DNA of 64,000 bases from Bostrychus sinensis (Eukaryota > Chordata > Actinopteri > Gobiiformes > Eleotridae): NCBI GenBank assembly GCA_020698575.1, contig CM036242.1, positions 15,233,124-15,297,123 of the forward strand, in the 5' to 3' direction. Position 1 is the first letter of the stretch. Each line of letters opens with the position of its first letter. This document shows, in pieces, positions 10,690 to 25,047 of the stretch. Under the pieces are notes generated by a model. The model was not told where the DNA came from. It made no database searches and saw nothing but the letters and a program-made list of their open reading frames with translations. The position numbers and the translations under genes are program-made.

Positions 10690-13050
10690 GGGCCATCAAT
10701 CAATCAACATTTATTTATATAGCCCTTTACAACACTAGTGTGTCACAGCATTGCTAAGTGTTGAAAGCTAGTCAGAATAAATATGTTTTAAACCTGGACT
10801 TAAAAAGACCAAAGTCTGTGATAGTGCGCATATCAGGAGGCAGCTTGATCCAGAGTCTGGGCCTGGCCACAGAGAAGGCCCGATCACCCCAGTGCTTGTA
10901 TCTGACTCTTGGGACTTCTAAAAAAAGTTGATGACCTCAAAGCCCTGTTTGGGTTTCGGAGCGCCAATGACTCAGTAAGATAGGGCGGGGCAAGGCCATT
11001 AAGAGCTTTAAAAACAAACAGTAAAATTTTAAAATCAATTCTCAAAGAAAAAAGGAAGCCAATGGAGCGGATAAAGGACTGGGGTGATGCGCTGACATCT
11101 GGATGTGTTTGGTTAAAAAACGTGCTGAGGCATTCTGCACCAGCTGGAGGCGGCACAGGGACCACTGGGAGACGCCAACATAAAGTGTGTTGCAATAATC
11201 TTTTCTAGAGCTGATAAAAGCATGAATCGTTTTCTCAAGATCAGTGTGATTTAAAAATGGCTTTACTTTTGTTAAAAGACGCACTGAAAGAAGCTCGCTC
11301 TGGCCACACTGTCAATCTGTTTGTCAAATTTAAAACTGTTATCAAAAATGACACCAAGATTTTTAACTGCTGGTCTAAGCCTTGAAGCCTGTTCACCAAG
11401 ATTCAAGAGCACAGAATCACCAAATATACTGTTTTATCTTTGTTGAGTGAAGAAAGTTTTGTCCTAACCACAGCTTGATGTCTGCAGTACACTCAATCAA
11501 CGATTCAATCGCATCACTTTTCCTCAGCATCAAAGGTAAATAAATCTGCAGATCATCTGCAGAGCAGTGAAAGGCCAGGTTATGCTTGGCCATAATTGAG
11601 CCAAGACTGGAACCCTGGGGTACTCCACAAAACAGAGAAGCAGTAGAGGAAGACAGTTCACCTATCTGTACTGAGAAGCTCCTATTGGTCAGGTATGAGT
11701 GCAGTGCTGCGAATGCCAATATGATGGTTTAGCCAAGACAGGAGGACCGAATGCTCCACTGTATCAAAAACCGCTGTTTGGTCCAGTACCACTAGGACAA
11801 TGGGACACTTGGCATCAACGGACAGGGCAATGTCATGGTGCACTTTTAACAGTGCAGACTCTGTGCTGTGCCATGATCAAACCCAGACTGGAATTTCTCG
11901 AAAATGATTATCTTCTAAAAATGACTGCATCTGTGTAAAAACATTTTTTTCAAGAACTTTTGAAATAAAAGGCAGATTAGAAACAGTCTAAAATTAGCTA
12001 AAACTGAAGGATCAAGATGTATTTTTTTTTAAGAATAGGCCTGACTATGGCATGTTTAAAAGCATTTGGGACACATCCTGAACTGAGACAAATGTTAATT
12101 AGAACCAAGAGGGGAAGACCCAACAGTGATAAAAAACCTTCTTTAGCAATTTAGTTGCAATAATGTCCAAAGGGCAGTTTGTTGCACTCATATGTTTGAC
12201 TACATCAGTGAGGGATGAAAGAGAGACTAGTTCAAAATGGTCAAATACTGCAGAAATTGCAGCAGTAACAGGCAGGTCTAAACTTGTACTGCAGCTGGTT
12301 AGTTGCCTGTGGTTAGGTGTGTGGATTCACCACATAATTAATTGTACTGAACAACACAGCGAGGACAATGTCCATTACTGGAAATAATTGTCAGACAAAT
12401 ACTGGGACTTTGCCGCTTTCACAGCTCTCTGATAATGAGCAAGAATGTTCCTTAACATATCCAGAGAAACGTGTAATTTGTCCTTGTTCCACCGCCATTC
12501 TGCCTGCCTGCAACGTTGTCTAAGGGCACGAGTAGTGTCATTTAACCAGGAATCTGTCCTTGGCTTAATGGACCTGCACTTAAAAGGAGCAAAGGTGTCC
12601 AGGATCCCAGAACAGGTTGCATAGAAAAATGAAAGAAAGCTATCTGGGCATTCAGATGGAACAAAATCATTGGCAAAAAACTGTGAGTCCATAAAAGCAG
12701 CAGCGAGCTCCTCAACAATAGAGGATGTGATGATGCAGCGGCAAGAGGCCAGGGCAGGTGGCTTGCTGACCCGAGGTGGAGCTAGAAATAGAAATTTTAA
12801 AATAATAGGTAAATGATCTGAGATGACAGTCTCAGATATGAGGAAAGAGCACTGAGGGCGGAAAAGCTCCATGAACATGCTGTTGTTTGTTGCCTTGTTT
12901 GGTCCAGGTTTCCGTCAACAAACGAAAATCCAGGAAGTGTGTTGAAAAAAAGTTATTCAGGATAAAAGTTTTATTTGTGAGCTACATGGTATTGATCAGG
13001 GCAGCATGAATCGTAATTTGCTGGCCATAACTGACCATGCATGAAATTTT
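10690..13050 (-). mobile_element. L2/CR1-type LINE, 5'-truncated and internally deleted
   Basis: Reading the minus strand from about 13050 leftward, a 'TETWT' endonuclease-type block is visible near 12920. An SDHLP endonuclease motif follows at 12807-12821, then a basic linker. Reverse-transcriptase pieces come next: a 'FDTVEHSVLL' motif near 11750, GVPQGSSLG at 11600-11626 and a degenerate ADD box at 11552-11560. The C-terminal 'FKILLFVFKALNGLAPPYL' block lies near 10990-11050. Frames are split by several shifts and stops. The middle of the endonuclease is missing between the first two blocks. The left end (about 10690-10725) has 'atcaatcaatcaac' followed by 'atttatttatatagccc', a 3' end I associate with this LINE group in fish. 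The exact clade was not tested. Confidence 0.85.
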
Positions 13051-14094
13051 CATTTTAAAAAAGTATTTATTTAAGCATTTATTGGTAGCAAATCCTGTCT
13101 GAAACCTTTGCACAGTACTGTATATAGTTCTAACACCAAACTATGGCCATTCCATTGTGTTTGTAGTTCTGAGGTTAAGGGCTATTGCGTTACATTCTAA
13201 ACAAAATAGCTTGCGAAGCATTCAAAGTGCAGTGCAGATGTAAAACATAACTGCACACACATACTATTTACTAATAATAATATATTCCATACAGTACAGT
13301 AAACTGGGGGCATAAGCTGTTTTATTTACAGTCACGTACAGCATGCCTATGTTGCATTGTTACCCCAAGCAGATGGATGACATTAATCTGGAACTGGGTC
13401 TGTAGTTTGCACTTAAATATTTATTCTCCCTGGGGACTGGCCAAAGGGATAAAGGTTCCTGTGCTAACAATGGCCCAGTATTGTTATTTTCAAATGGTTG
13501 CATCAGCTAATAATAATGTTGTGGTCAGGGAACGATCGATGCAGTGTTAAAGGATCATATAGCATTACTATTACATTACTATTCACTGATCCATTTTACA
13601 TTTCTCTACAAGACGCTCTAGCATTTAAACATCCCATAAGTTTGTCTGCTTGTGCTCTTAGCCTGCACAAATAGACTACATTAGGCTTCCTGGAAAGTAA
13701 AAGCTATCCACAGTTCTACTGGGATCATCTACTTCTTCAACATGTATTAGAAATAACCTTATCCCACTCACTTGGATAGTGTAGGAAGCTGGTGGGTGTA
13801 ATATTTCATACTCACAGGCACACGGCTCTATCTGTGGATAAAAATATTTTGTCATTGAGTTTAGTCATGTCAAATGGGAGCATTAATCACAAGGTCTCAA
13901 ACAGTGGTGTTTAACGTGTTAACCAGTGACTGAGGGTTCCTGGTTATGTGTGTAACCACAGAAAAATCAAATCAGAACATTTATGGCACACTCATTTTAC
14001 CTGGCTTTCTTTAGAGATAAAAACACAGCGCATTAACTTGCTCATCTCAGAGACTAAAAATGTTGGTAATAATTCATTTTTCTGCTCTATTTCC
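13051..14094. other. Unannotated sequence with a possible Tc1-type terminus
   Basis: At about 13105-13122 the sequence 'tttgcacagtactgtata' resembles, in reverse complement, a Tc1-like inverted-repeat end common in fish. No partner end was found nearby. The rest shows no repeat family or coding frame. Confidence 0.4.
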
Positions 14095-14225
14095 ATTTGG
14101 GTTTGTGGGTAGCTAAAAAATTTCCCAGCAACTATGGGCCCTAGACGGGGTACACCCTGAAAAATGGCCAGTTAGTCGTAGGGCCTATAGAGACACACTG
14201 ATGGACAACCATTTACTTAGGATTC
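14095..14225 (-). mobile_element. Short retroposon fragment, family A, minus
   Basis: The reverse complement gives the family A 3' blocks in order: 'gtgtgtctctataggcccta', 'agggtgtaccccgtct' and 'gggcccatagttgctggga'. Confidence 0.6.
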
Positions 14226-14554
14226 AGAGACACCAATAAGTCACTAAATATGCAAAATTATGTCTGTTTTAACTCAGTTTTAACTACAGATCAGTTCAGT
14301 ACAGCACTGTTTGGTGTGGGTAACCCATGTAGAGACTTGCATTCTGTAGGTTCCTGCAGAATGCCTGTTTACTTATTTTATCTTTTAGGCATTTTAAACC
14401 AACAATTTATGCATTTATCACCATCCATAGGGCATAGATATAGTGACTCAAAAGACAATGACTCTATTTAAAAGCACAAAATATGGAGACCAACACCCCA
14501 GTGGAAACCAAGCTATGATGTGTCATTTGGGTTGATTTTTGAGTGACAATATCT

Positions 14555-14835
14555 TAAAGGCAGTGTAAGCAGCATGCACTCGTACTGTTTTAAAAACACT
14601 ACTGCAGTCTAAATGAAAACAATGGTCTGTGGGTTGCCAGTTACAGCTCGTTTGCCAGCTGGTTTTATAGCTCTGCTGTTAGCTGTGCCCACAACTGCTG
14701 CGTGTAGATGTTGGCCTATGTGGCAACCAGAGCATGGAGCTCTTTCCGCTTTTCTGATTGGACGATTGGTGATGCAAGGCTTTAGGACCAAACCAAAAAT
14801 GTCAAAATAAACAACTTGGACAATATGGAACAAAT

Positions 14836-14894
<59 letters not shown>

Positions 14895-15000
14895 GTGAAT
14901 AAATCAGCTGTAGCATTGTTATCAGTAAAACTAATATTTAATTTGAATATGTTTACATTATAGCTATCTGGAGACACATGAGTAATTTTTATGAAGTGTA
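14555..15000. repeat. Unclassified interspersed repeat, copy 1
   Basis: Shares with 39285-39560 a colinear series of blocks, including 'agcatgcact', 'tctaaat.aaaacaatggtct', 'tttctgattgga' and 'aataaatcagctgta.cattgtt'. This copy has about 115 extra bases (about 14630-14745) that are absent from the other. It carries an (ATT)n tract at about 14837-14894. No LINE, Tc1 or hAT hallmark was recognised. Confidence 0.7.
14837..14894. repeat. (ATT)n microsatellite
   Basis: About 19 ATT units lie inside copy 1 of the unclassified repeat. The corresponding site of copy 2 lacks the tract, so it expanded after the copies separated. Confidence 0.95.
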
Positions 15001-18135
<3,135 letters not shown>

Positions 18136-19059
18136 TATAATAGCATAATGGCATCACAGGTCTTTTAAGAGTTTTCTGACAAAGAACTTGCTGGCTGTTA
18201 TGCATTTAAAAAAATAATAATCTATATCTACTCCCAAAAATATAAAAGATAACATCAAGTAAATGAAGAATTTTGAAAAAAATAAAAACGTAGAAAAAAA
18301 AATCTAGTAAAATTTCAGTCCAATAGTAACATTTATTACTTTATTGCTACTACCTTTATAAACAACAGTGTGATTTCAAAGGAGAGTAGTTTAAATGTTC
18401 TTCTTATTATAAAACAAGAAAACTAACCCTGCTTTTAAAGACAGTGTAGCTCAAACTCAGTAACTGGGCTTGCTATCTAATGAGAGCATAAAATACACAT
18501 ATCTGAAGGTGCCACAACCATTGATACCAACCAAAATGTAAATTCTTATCACTTATGTAAAATATGAATTGAAAGACAATAATGTGAGTTTGCAGCAACA
18601 CTGGTCTTATGTACTTCATGAGTTAGTATATCTGCTGAAAAGTGAAAGCAAAGCTATATTTGTAGCTGTAATAACCTCCATATTCTTTATTTTTTGTGAT
18701 GTGCAGAGAGCCACTCTGGTAGTCATAAAGTGCACCTGGTTTGACAGTAAGTATGAGCGGCAGGATCTATTACCAGTATCTAGTCACAACATGAACTAAA
18801 AAATTATTTCTGACAATTGACAATTAGGAAAAGAGTTTTATTTGGAGTTATACAGAATCATTTGACAGTTATGATTATAATTAGTGAGCATATGTCCTGA
18901 AGAGATATAGTGTTGCGTGAAAAGAAAAAATGAATATTTAAAATTGACTTATTCCATTATCAGAAGCAGTATACACAGGTAAAATGTGGTGTTCCAGGGT
19001 CTGACAGAGAATAATCTGATGAACTGTGACATTCCAGACACAAATAAGGAGAATACGGT
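18136..19059. other. Unannotated AT-rich sequence
   Basis: A-rich stretches at about 18200-18310 and short frames only. Confidence 0.5.
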
Positions 19060-19400
19060 GAGCCTTTGCCTTAATCTTAGTCTGCGGCTTTTACATCTCC
19101 TCCACAGTGGACCCTCAGTGTAAATTTGCATCAAAATCTTTCTGATCAGAGCAGCTGCTCTCAGCAATGGTCAATTGGCGGTTTTGTGTGTCTGCTGCGG
19201 TCCTTATGCTGGCTGGCAGATGTTCATTAGCCAGCGCTCCTTTCATCTCAGTGAGGAGAACAATGGTCTGGCACTCTGTCCTGCTCTTTCATGAGCTAAT
19301 AAGGCATCATATCTGACCTCAAACCAGGCAATCATCCATGTCGCGCAGAACACCTGGGATCAAGAGCAAGTTCAAGCCTCAATTTATCAAGAACTTTACA
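19060..19400. promoter_or_regulatory. Candidate non-coding regulatory block
   Basis: Repeat-free, balanced composition, with AT-core motifs such as 'gctaataaggc' (about 19296) and 'aatttgcatcaaaatc' (about 19121) between GC-richer stretches. It resembles vertebrate conserved non-coding elements. No alignment could be made. Confidence 0.3.
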
Positions 19401-19669
19401 AACTTCTGTACGTAAAGATGGTTTGGGCTATAATGTTGCAGTAAGGGTATTAATGTACAGTATGTTACAATTGAATTTATTATTACAGCTACATTTAATT
19501 AGCATTGAATTATTATTGATTTGTGGGTTATTTTGGGGTATCTGGTAACAAAAACTCAGATTAGTTTTAGAGCTTGTGAACAGCATGTTGTTGTCTATGT
19601 TGTCTAAGTGGCTCTTAACTCGTGTTTTTTTTTTTTTTTTTTTTTTTTTGCTAAATCAAAAGTACATCT
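19401..19669. other. Unannotated sequence ending in a poly-T tract
   Basis: AT-rich, with T25 at 19625-19649. No gene or repeat family was recognised. Confidence 0.5.
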
Positions 19670-19760
19670 GTGCACAGTGGCAGAGTGGTTAGCTCTCTCA
19701 CAGAATTTTGTTTTGACCCTCAGGATGGGTGACTCTCTAGGTGGAGTCTGCACATTCTAC
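19670..19760 (+). mobile_element. Short retroposon, family A, left half
   Basis: Head 'cagtggcagagtggttagct' followed by 'ggtggagtctgcacattct', the 5' blocks of family A. It stops abruptly where the LINE begins and continues at 20974. Confidence 0.6.
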
Positions 19761-20973
19761 ATTTTCATTTTTTATTTAACCTTTATTTTACCAGGTAGGA
19801 AATTAAGAACAAATTCTTATTTACAGTGTTGACCGTGAAGTGCTAGAGAACACTTGAAGGGAAAGGGAAAAGGGAAACAAACATTTACACATATACAAGA
19901 AGACATTAAACTATTGTTCATTAGTAAAACATTTACATGAGTCCCTAAAATGTCCTTTAATTTTAATTTGCTTTTAAAGGCAGAAAGTGAGATAACTGAT
20001 TTCATATGAAGTGTATATTGATACAAGTTCCAATCATTTGCAGCAGCAAAACAAAAAGACAAACGCCAAAAGATGACTTTTGGGAACTTTTAATGTCATA
20101 AGCTGTGGAGATCAAATGTTATACCTAGAGAGGATTTCTCACTGTAGCAACTAGTTTAGATAAGGAGTGAGACCTAACATAGTTTAATATGCAAACAAGC
20201 CAGTGAATGTTGCGACAAGTTTGCATTGAGGGCCAGTTAACTTAAGAATAAAGCAGACAGTGATGTGTCTTGAAGAGGAAATTTGTAACAAAATGAATAG
20301 CAAATTGATAGATTATTTCCAGTTTTTGAAGGCTTTCTTTGCAAGCATGACGTTAGATTATACCCCCATAGCCAAGCAGGGGAAGGATGGCCATTTTGAC
20401 AATAACACGTTTAGAAGGAGTGAAGTAGTAGAAGTAGAGGAATGGTTTATGTACAGAAAGCCCAGTTTTGCTTTAACCTTTGTTTGTAATGTGGGAATGT
20501 GATGATGGAAGGAAAATACACTGTCTAACCAGATCCCTAAGTATGTGAATTCTGTAACCTGCTCTATAATGGTTCCATCTGTAGTGGTGGTGTCCAAGTT
20601 GGAAGAATCAACTGTCCTTTGGCGATTAAACCATATAGCCTTTGTTTTCTTGGCATTTAGAGAAAGGTACAGATTCGTAAAGGCTTTTTGTAAATTGAGG
20701 AAATTTAGTTGCAGATTTTGAATGACTGTTTCAGGAGATGCATCAAAAGCATACAAAGTTGTGTCATCGGCATATAAATGTACATTTCCTTTGCCAGCAG
20801 ATAGTGGAATATCATTTATATAGATTGAAAAATAATAGTAGGACCAAGGATAGAACCCTGAGGCTCACCTTTGGAGATGCGGAGGGGTTGAGAATATTGA
20901 GTGTCTATAATTTGCTGTTGCATCCTGTCTGATAAATAGTTAGAAAACCATAATAAGGATTGATTGGAAATTA
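19761..20973 (-). mobile_element. Non-LTR retrotransposon fragment (reverse transcriptase)
   Basis: On the minus strand a reverse-transcriptase core is readable: 'WFSNYLSDR' near 20945, GEPQGSILG at 20841-20869, a YADD catalytic box at 20763-20774 and a downstream 'YLGIWLDSVFSFHHHI' block near 20500-20550. The longest frame (20358-20756, 132 codons) covers the region after YADD. The left end, with 'ttatttaacctttatttta', resembles 3' ends of fish LINEs. The two conserved aspartates are present, but the frame is broken and the 5' part is missing. The sequence differs from the L2-type LINE at 10690; clade not assigned. Confidence 0.85.
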
Positions 20974-21150
20974 CCATGTGTTACCATGGCTTTTCCTCCA
21001 CCGTCCACTCATGTGTTTTGTGAAATGGTGAATTTAAATTCCCCATAGTGAGAGTGAGGGGTTGTCTGTGTGGCAGCCCTGCGACTAAGGTCTATTGTTG
21101 CTGGGAAAGGCTGCAGCCACCCACATTGGGGATAAATGGAAAAAGAAATT
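20974..21150 (+). mobile_element. Short retroposon, family A, right half
   Basis: Continues the copy interrupted at 19760: 'ttttcctccaccgtccac', then 'gtgagggg', 'gcagccctgcgac', 'gttgctgggaaaggctgcag' and 'gggataaatgga'. Confidence 0.6.
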
Positions 21151-22724
21151 AAGTTATATATCTCAAGCTATTTTTTTTTCTTCTGTCTCATCATTTCATA
21201 TAACTAATATTTAGTCTCCAAAATAGCTAAACGCTGAAACTATTCAGTCTCTGATACAAGAATCACTGCCCTAAACTTTAATAATGCATGCGGTACACTG
21301 AAGTAACAACTAAATGCATTCCTCCATATTCTATATTTGAAGAATTACTGTTACTGGGCATCTGGTGTAAAACCTTTGCCAGACCAGCATGCAAATTACT
21401 GCAGACAGACTGTGGCACCCTTTAGATTGTTGATGTTGTTGTTCTATTGTTATACTTTTTTTTTCTTCCAATGTGGCTGCTTGCGACTTTAAAAAGCTAG
21501 CAAACCCACAAACAAAACCAGATTTATTGCTGTGTTTCCTCGTTCACTTCCTGATCTATTGAGGACAGAAGGGTGAAGCACAAAGTCTAGCTTATTTTAT
21601 AAATTTTCAAACCAAATCAACACCAACATATGTCAAACCAGACTGGCCTTACTTTAGCTTCAAGCACAAACACCGCTCAACATGACCCGTTATTTCCACT
21701 GTGGCCTCTGAGCGCACTCACTGGCACTGGGGTAACTCAGAGGTTGTGGACTGACTGTGGTCATCAGCCTGTCACCTGCAGGGACACATTATGTGACAAT
21801 GATATGTGGTGTGAAGCATCGGCATGTCATCTTCCACTAGAGCTCCATGCGTCTTGGCTTGTGGACGTCTCGCTTTCTGCCACAGCTGTGCATGTGTGTG
21901 TCCTCTAGAAGGGACAAGTAGCCATTAGCGGCGAATGACTTGTTTACTACAGTGCACCTCTAGGATCCACCCCAAGCCTCATACATATTCATAATACTGT
22001 TTCATATACCCTCTGTCTTCAAAGAGGTTTTGTGCCCAATACGCAATGTCCTTGCCTTGTCCATCAAGTCTTGCATGTTTTTTACTCTGTTTCTCAAGTT
22101 TTGACAATGACTGAGTAACAGAATGGACCCGCTGCCTGATGTCCTTAGCCCCCAGAGAACCCACACAACAATTACTGTACAAGGTTTATGAGCAAAAATA
22201 GCTGCAGGGGGCTGAGAAATAAACTTGAGTTTCATAGCAGTGAGGATGTGCTCTGTGACATGACTGGGACAAGACATTTTGTTGGAATATTCGGAAAGCT
22301 GACCTTGTTTCTTTTGCAGTTGCCCTTTTTAGCAGTTCTAGTTTGTAGAAATAGATATTATTAATAGACAACAACTGAAAAATTTGGTCACAGTATGTAC
22401 ACACTCCCCAATCTATGAGCTAATCCCATTATAATATCTTAAAATTATATATAAATACTCATATTATTCACTATTCATGCATATATGCCATTTAGCATCA
22501 CATGTTAATGCAGCAGCCATGCTATAGGCCTCATGTCCCAAACATATGACTGTTGGACATAGTGGTTCTATTCCACAAACCAACTCAAGGTTATCCTCGG
22601 AGAACGGATTCATCTCATTTTAAAACAAATTAAATGATGATATGAGTGGGAGGACGCAGCAGTTTGTTAAAATGTGTATTTTTACTTTATTTGCCATAAA
22701 ATTACAACTATTTTGTTAGTATTT
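21151..22724. other. Unannotated sequence
   Basis: The 92-codon frame at 21630-21908 and the minus frames at 21979-22404 have no recognisable domains. No repeat family was recognised. Confidence 0.5.
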
Positions 22725-22870
22725 TCTCCAGAAAAATTTCTAAAAAACATGCCAAATGTTGTAAAAAGCAGCCCAAAATTTACAAACCAGCCCAATGCTA
22801 TTTCTTTCAGCCCAAGATGTTCAAAAGAAGCCCAGTTGGGTGGAAACCAGCCCAATCTGGCATCACAGTA
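22725..22870. repeat. Diverged 20-bp tandem repeat
   Basis: A CAGCCCA-like core recurs at 22769, 22788, 22808, 22828 and 22848. A weaker 'atgccaaa' sits at 22749. Spacing is 19-20 bases throughout while the rest of each unit has diverged. A 73-codon frame crosses it, but 20 is not a multiple of three, so it does not look like protein selection. Confidence 0.7.
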
Positions 22871-23090
22871 CTTGACTAAGCATTTAAAATCCTAACATTG
22901 TTCAAAAGCATTAAAACAGGCCACAATGGTTAAATGAAATGATTGTGTTTATCTAAATTAATTTCTTTATGCAGAATTCAATGTATTCCTGTTTTTAAGT
23001 TGACAACATTTTTAAGTCATTATGCATAGAAAAAAAAGTCAAAAATAATTTACAATTGAATGCATTATATTTCAGTAATGCAGTATGACT
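22871..23090. other. Unannotated AT-rich sequence
   Basis: Nothing recognised. Confidence 0.5.
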
Positions 23091-23099
23091 GGAAAAGTA

Positions 23100-23325
23100 G
23101 ATAATACAATCAGATCGTTTCTTCAGGCAGCAGCAGGAGTGAACTCTTTAGGTTAGAGGAATAAATCCAGTCTCAGACCAGGTTAGGTCCAGAGAGTGAG
23201 TTACCACACTAACTCACTCAGAGATCACATTAACTCTCAGTGAAACAGAAAACCCAGAGTTTATTTCTGTCTTTGAGTTTGGACTAAACCTGCTTCTTGT
23301 AACAGGGCCAATAGGTATGATCTGA
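23100..23325. mobile_element. Possible DNA-transposon relic (weak)
   Basis: The stretch with 'gagttaccacactaactcac', 'cagaaaacccagag' and 'tgcttcttgtaacagggcc' reads like a recurrent fish MITE body. No paired termini were found, so this rests on resemblance only. Confidence 0.3.
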
Positions 23326-23465
23326 AACACACAATTGTTTTATTATTCAAATGATTATTGCCTATCATATTAGGATCATTTTACCCTATGCAATTTAGCT
23401 ATTACCAAAAGAGTCATTTTTTTTTAGCCGACCTATTTTTTTTTTTTTTTTTTTGACAATCAATT

Positions 23466-23615
23466 CTTACGGAAGCGCATAGTAGTCACCAAAACAAAAC
23501 AGAAAATCTCGTAATTACGACTTATTTTCTCGTAATGACGAGATAGTTTTTCTCGTATTTACGAAATAGTTTTCTCGTAATTATGAGAAACTATCGCGTA
23601 ATTACGAGATAAAGA
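23466..23615. repeat. Tandem array of near-palindromes (CTCGTAATTACGAG type)
   Basis: Five variants of the 14-base palindrome CTCGTAATTACGAG start at 23508, 23529, 23552, 23574 and 23596, a period of 21-23 bases. The leader at 23467-23494 ('ttacggaagcgcatagtagt...') recurs at 24085-24112 next to a single palindrome unit. Confidence 0.85.
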
Positions 23616-23625
23616 TCAACCTACC

Positions 23626-23945
23626 CTTTAGGACATTGAATGGCGCCCGTCACAGTAACCAGTATGAGACAAAAGTTTTTTAGCAATAGGAGAGTAAATA
23701 CATGGAATGCCCTGCCAGCCTCTGTTGTAACTGCTCCAAGTCTGAACAGCTTCAAATCACTTGATAAACACTGGAAACACCACCCATGCTACTTTAACTG
23801 GGAAGATAACTCCTTTAGTTACCCCGAACCCAGTATGTAGCAAATCACAAACATTATGAAGTAAAGTTCAGCTCAAGATCTGGTCATAGAGGCCACAAGG
23901 CCTGCGACCAGAAAGCACCTAAGTAACCTAAGTAAGTAAGTCATC
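23626..23945 (+). mobile_element. LINE 3' end with short-repeat tail
   Basis: A 66-codon frame (23640-23840) reads 'VNTWNALPASVV...LNSFKS', the C-terminal pattern of many non-LTR retrotransposon ORF2 proteins. It stops with TAG, followed by about 100 bases of 3' sequence and a tail of 'aagtaa' units at about 23920-23942. It is strongly 5'-truncated. Confidence 0.75.
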
Positions 23946-24014
23946 ACAGCTTAAGTGGCCAGAGAGTTTTGCCCCACCCTCCAGGGGCCTCAGTAGGCTA
24001 ATTGAGGTAATTAT

Positions 24015-24240
24015 TACAAAAATTAGCAAACTACTCTATGGACATTAAACATTGTTCAAAGACATATTCTTTTACATCAAGAATTTACGGAAGCGCATAG
24101 TAGTCACCAAAAAAAAAAAAAAAAAAGAAAAACTATCTCGTAATTACGAGAAAATAAGTCGTAATGACACACATAAGTCGTAAAAGAATCTGTCTTTGAA
24201 CAATGTTTAATGTCCATAGAGTAGTTTGCTAATTTTTGTA
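24015..24240. repeat. Long inverted repeat (hairpin) with 60-base arms
   Basis: Bases 24015-24074 match the reverse complement of 24181-24240 at 59 of 60 positions. The single difference is the T/G in 'gacatatt' versus 'gacagatt'. The 106-base spacer holds the second copy of the 'acggaagcgcatagtag' leader, a poly-A tract and one CTCGTAATTACGAG unit. This fits a recent foldback or MITE-like structure. Confidence 0.9.
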
Positions 24241-24639
24241 AACAAACCTACTGTATGACAATAGTTTTACTGTAGTCCAGTTGCACTTTACTGGATATTT
24301 TGTCCTTTTAAACTCAAGTGTGGTATATAAATTAAAGCTGTGATGTTGTCAGAGAGTTCACTTTTTATCACAAGATATTAATTTTCACATTTAATCACAT
24401 GCTTCAATTTATAATCTGTCACAACAACATTGCAGGAGATGAATTTAGACAGCAGCTGTTTTTACTTTTACTGAGCACACTTAAATATCTTTCCACACAC
24501 ACACATTTAATTTTTTCAGCCGTCCACCCAATAGCAATCACCTTGTCATTTTCCTCACTTATCAGGTATTTCACATCTCTCTCATGTCAACATATTTTTA
24601 GATGCTGTCCGTGCTCTTGAAACAATTTTCTTTTCCCGC
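24241..24639. other. Unannotated AT-rich sequence
   Basis: Short frames only; no repeat family was recognised. Confidence 0.5.
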
Positions 24640-24960
24640 AGCAATCCTCTAACACTGATGCCTTTTAAATGCAGCATCTCAGGGCCGACATGTTTGCGGC
24701 CCCGGGTGAGTGCCGGCGTGATTGAAAGGCTGTGATTGCTCTTAAGAGGACTGAAGGGTGTACTATTGCAAATCCATACTAAGCCATGAGCTGATTGATT
24801 CCAAATATTACACAGGCGAACATCGGGTCACATTAAATTGATTTCTCAAAGACAATTTGCAGGACAAATTTCAGACAGCCGGCCCCAGCAGATGTGATGA
24901 GACACAAGAACACGTGCTTGATCAAAGCCACTTTATTTGGGCTTAAGCTAATCTACAAAC
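24640..24960. promoter_or_regulatory. Candidate non-coding regulatory block
   Basis: Repeat-free block of balanced composition with clustered homeodomain/PBX-type cores ('ctgattgattcc' near 24790, 'acattaaattgatttc' near 24830, 'tgattgctctta' near 24733). It lies in a gene-free window. Function is inferred from resemblance to vertebrate enhancers. Confidence 0.3.
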
Positions 24961-25047
24961 TGCAATTATGTACAGCACAAAGTCTTAGAAAAAATAAAAA
25001 TACAAAGCACACACGTCAAGGCACTGATCCTACCTTGCAATGGTAAA

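Noticed and set aside
10884..12878. Separate small genes from the minus-strand frames
   Set aside because: All carry pieces of one LINE (endonuclease, reverse transcriptase, C-terminus) in order, so they are one broken element.
22725..22870. CRISPR array from regular 20-bp spacing
   Set aside because: Units are contiguous and diverged with no repeat-spacer alternation, and the surroundings are a vertebrate genome.
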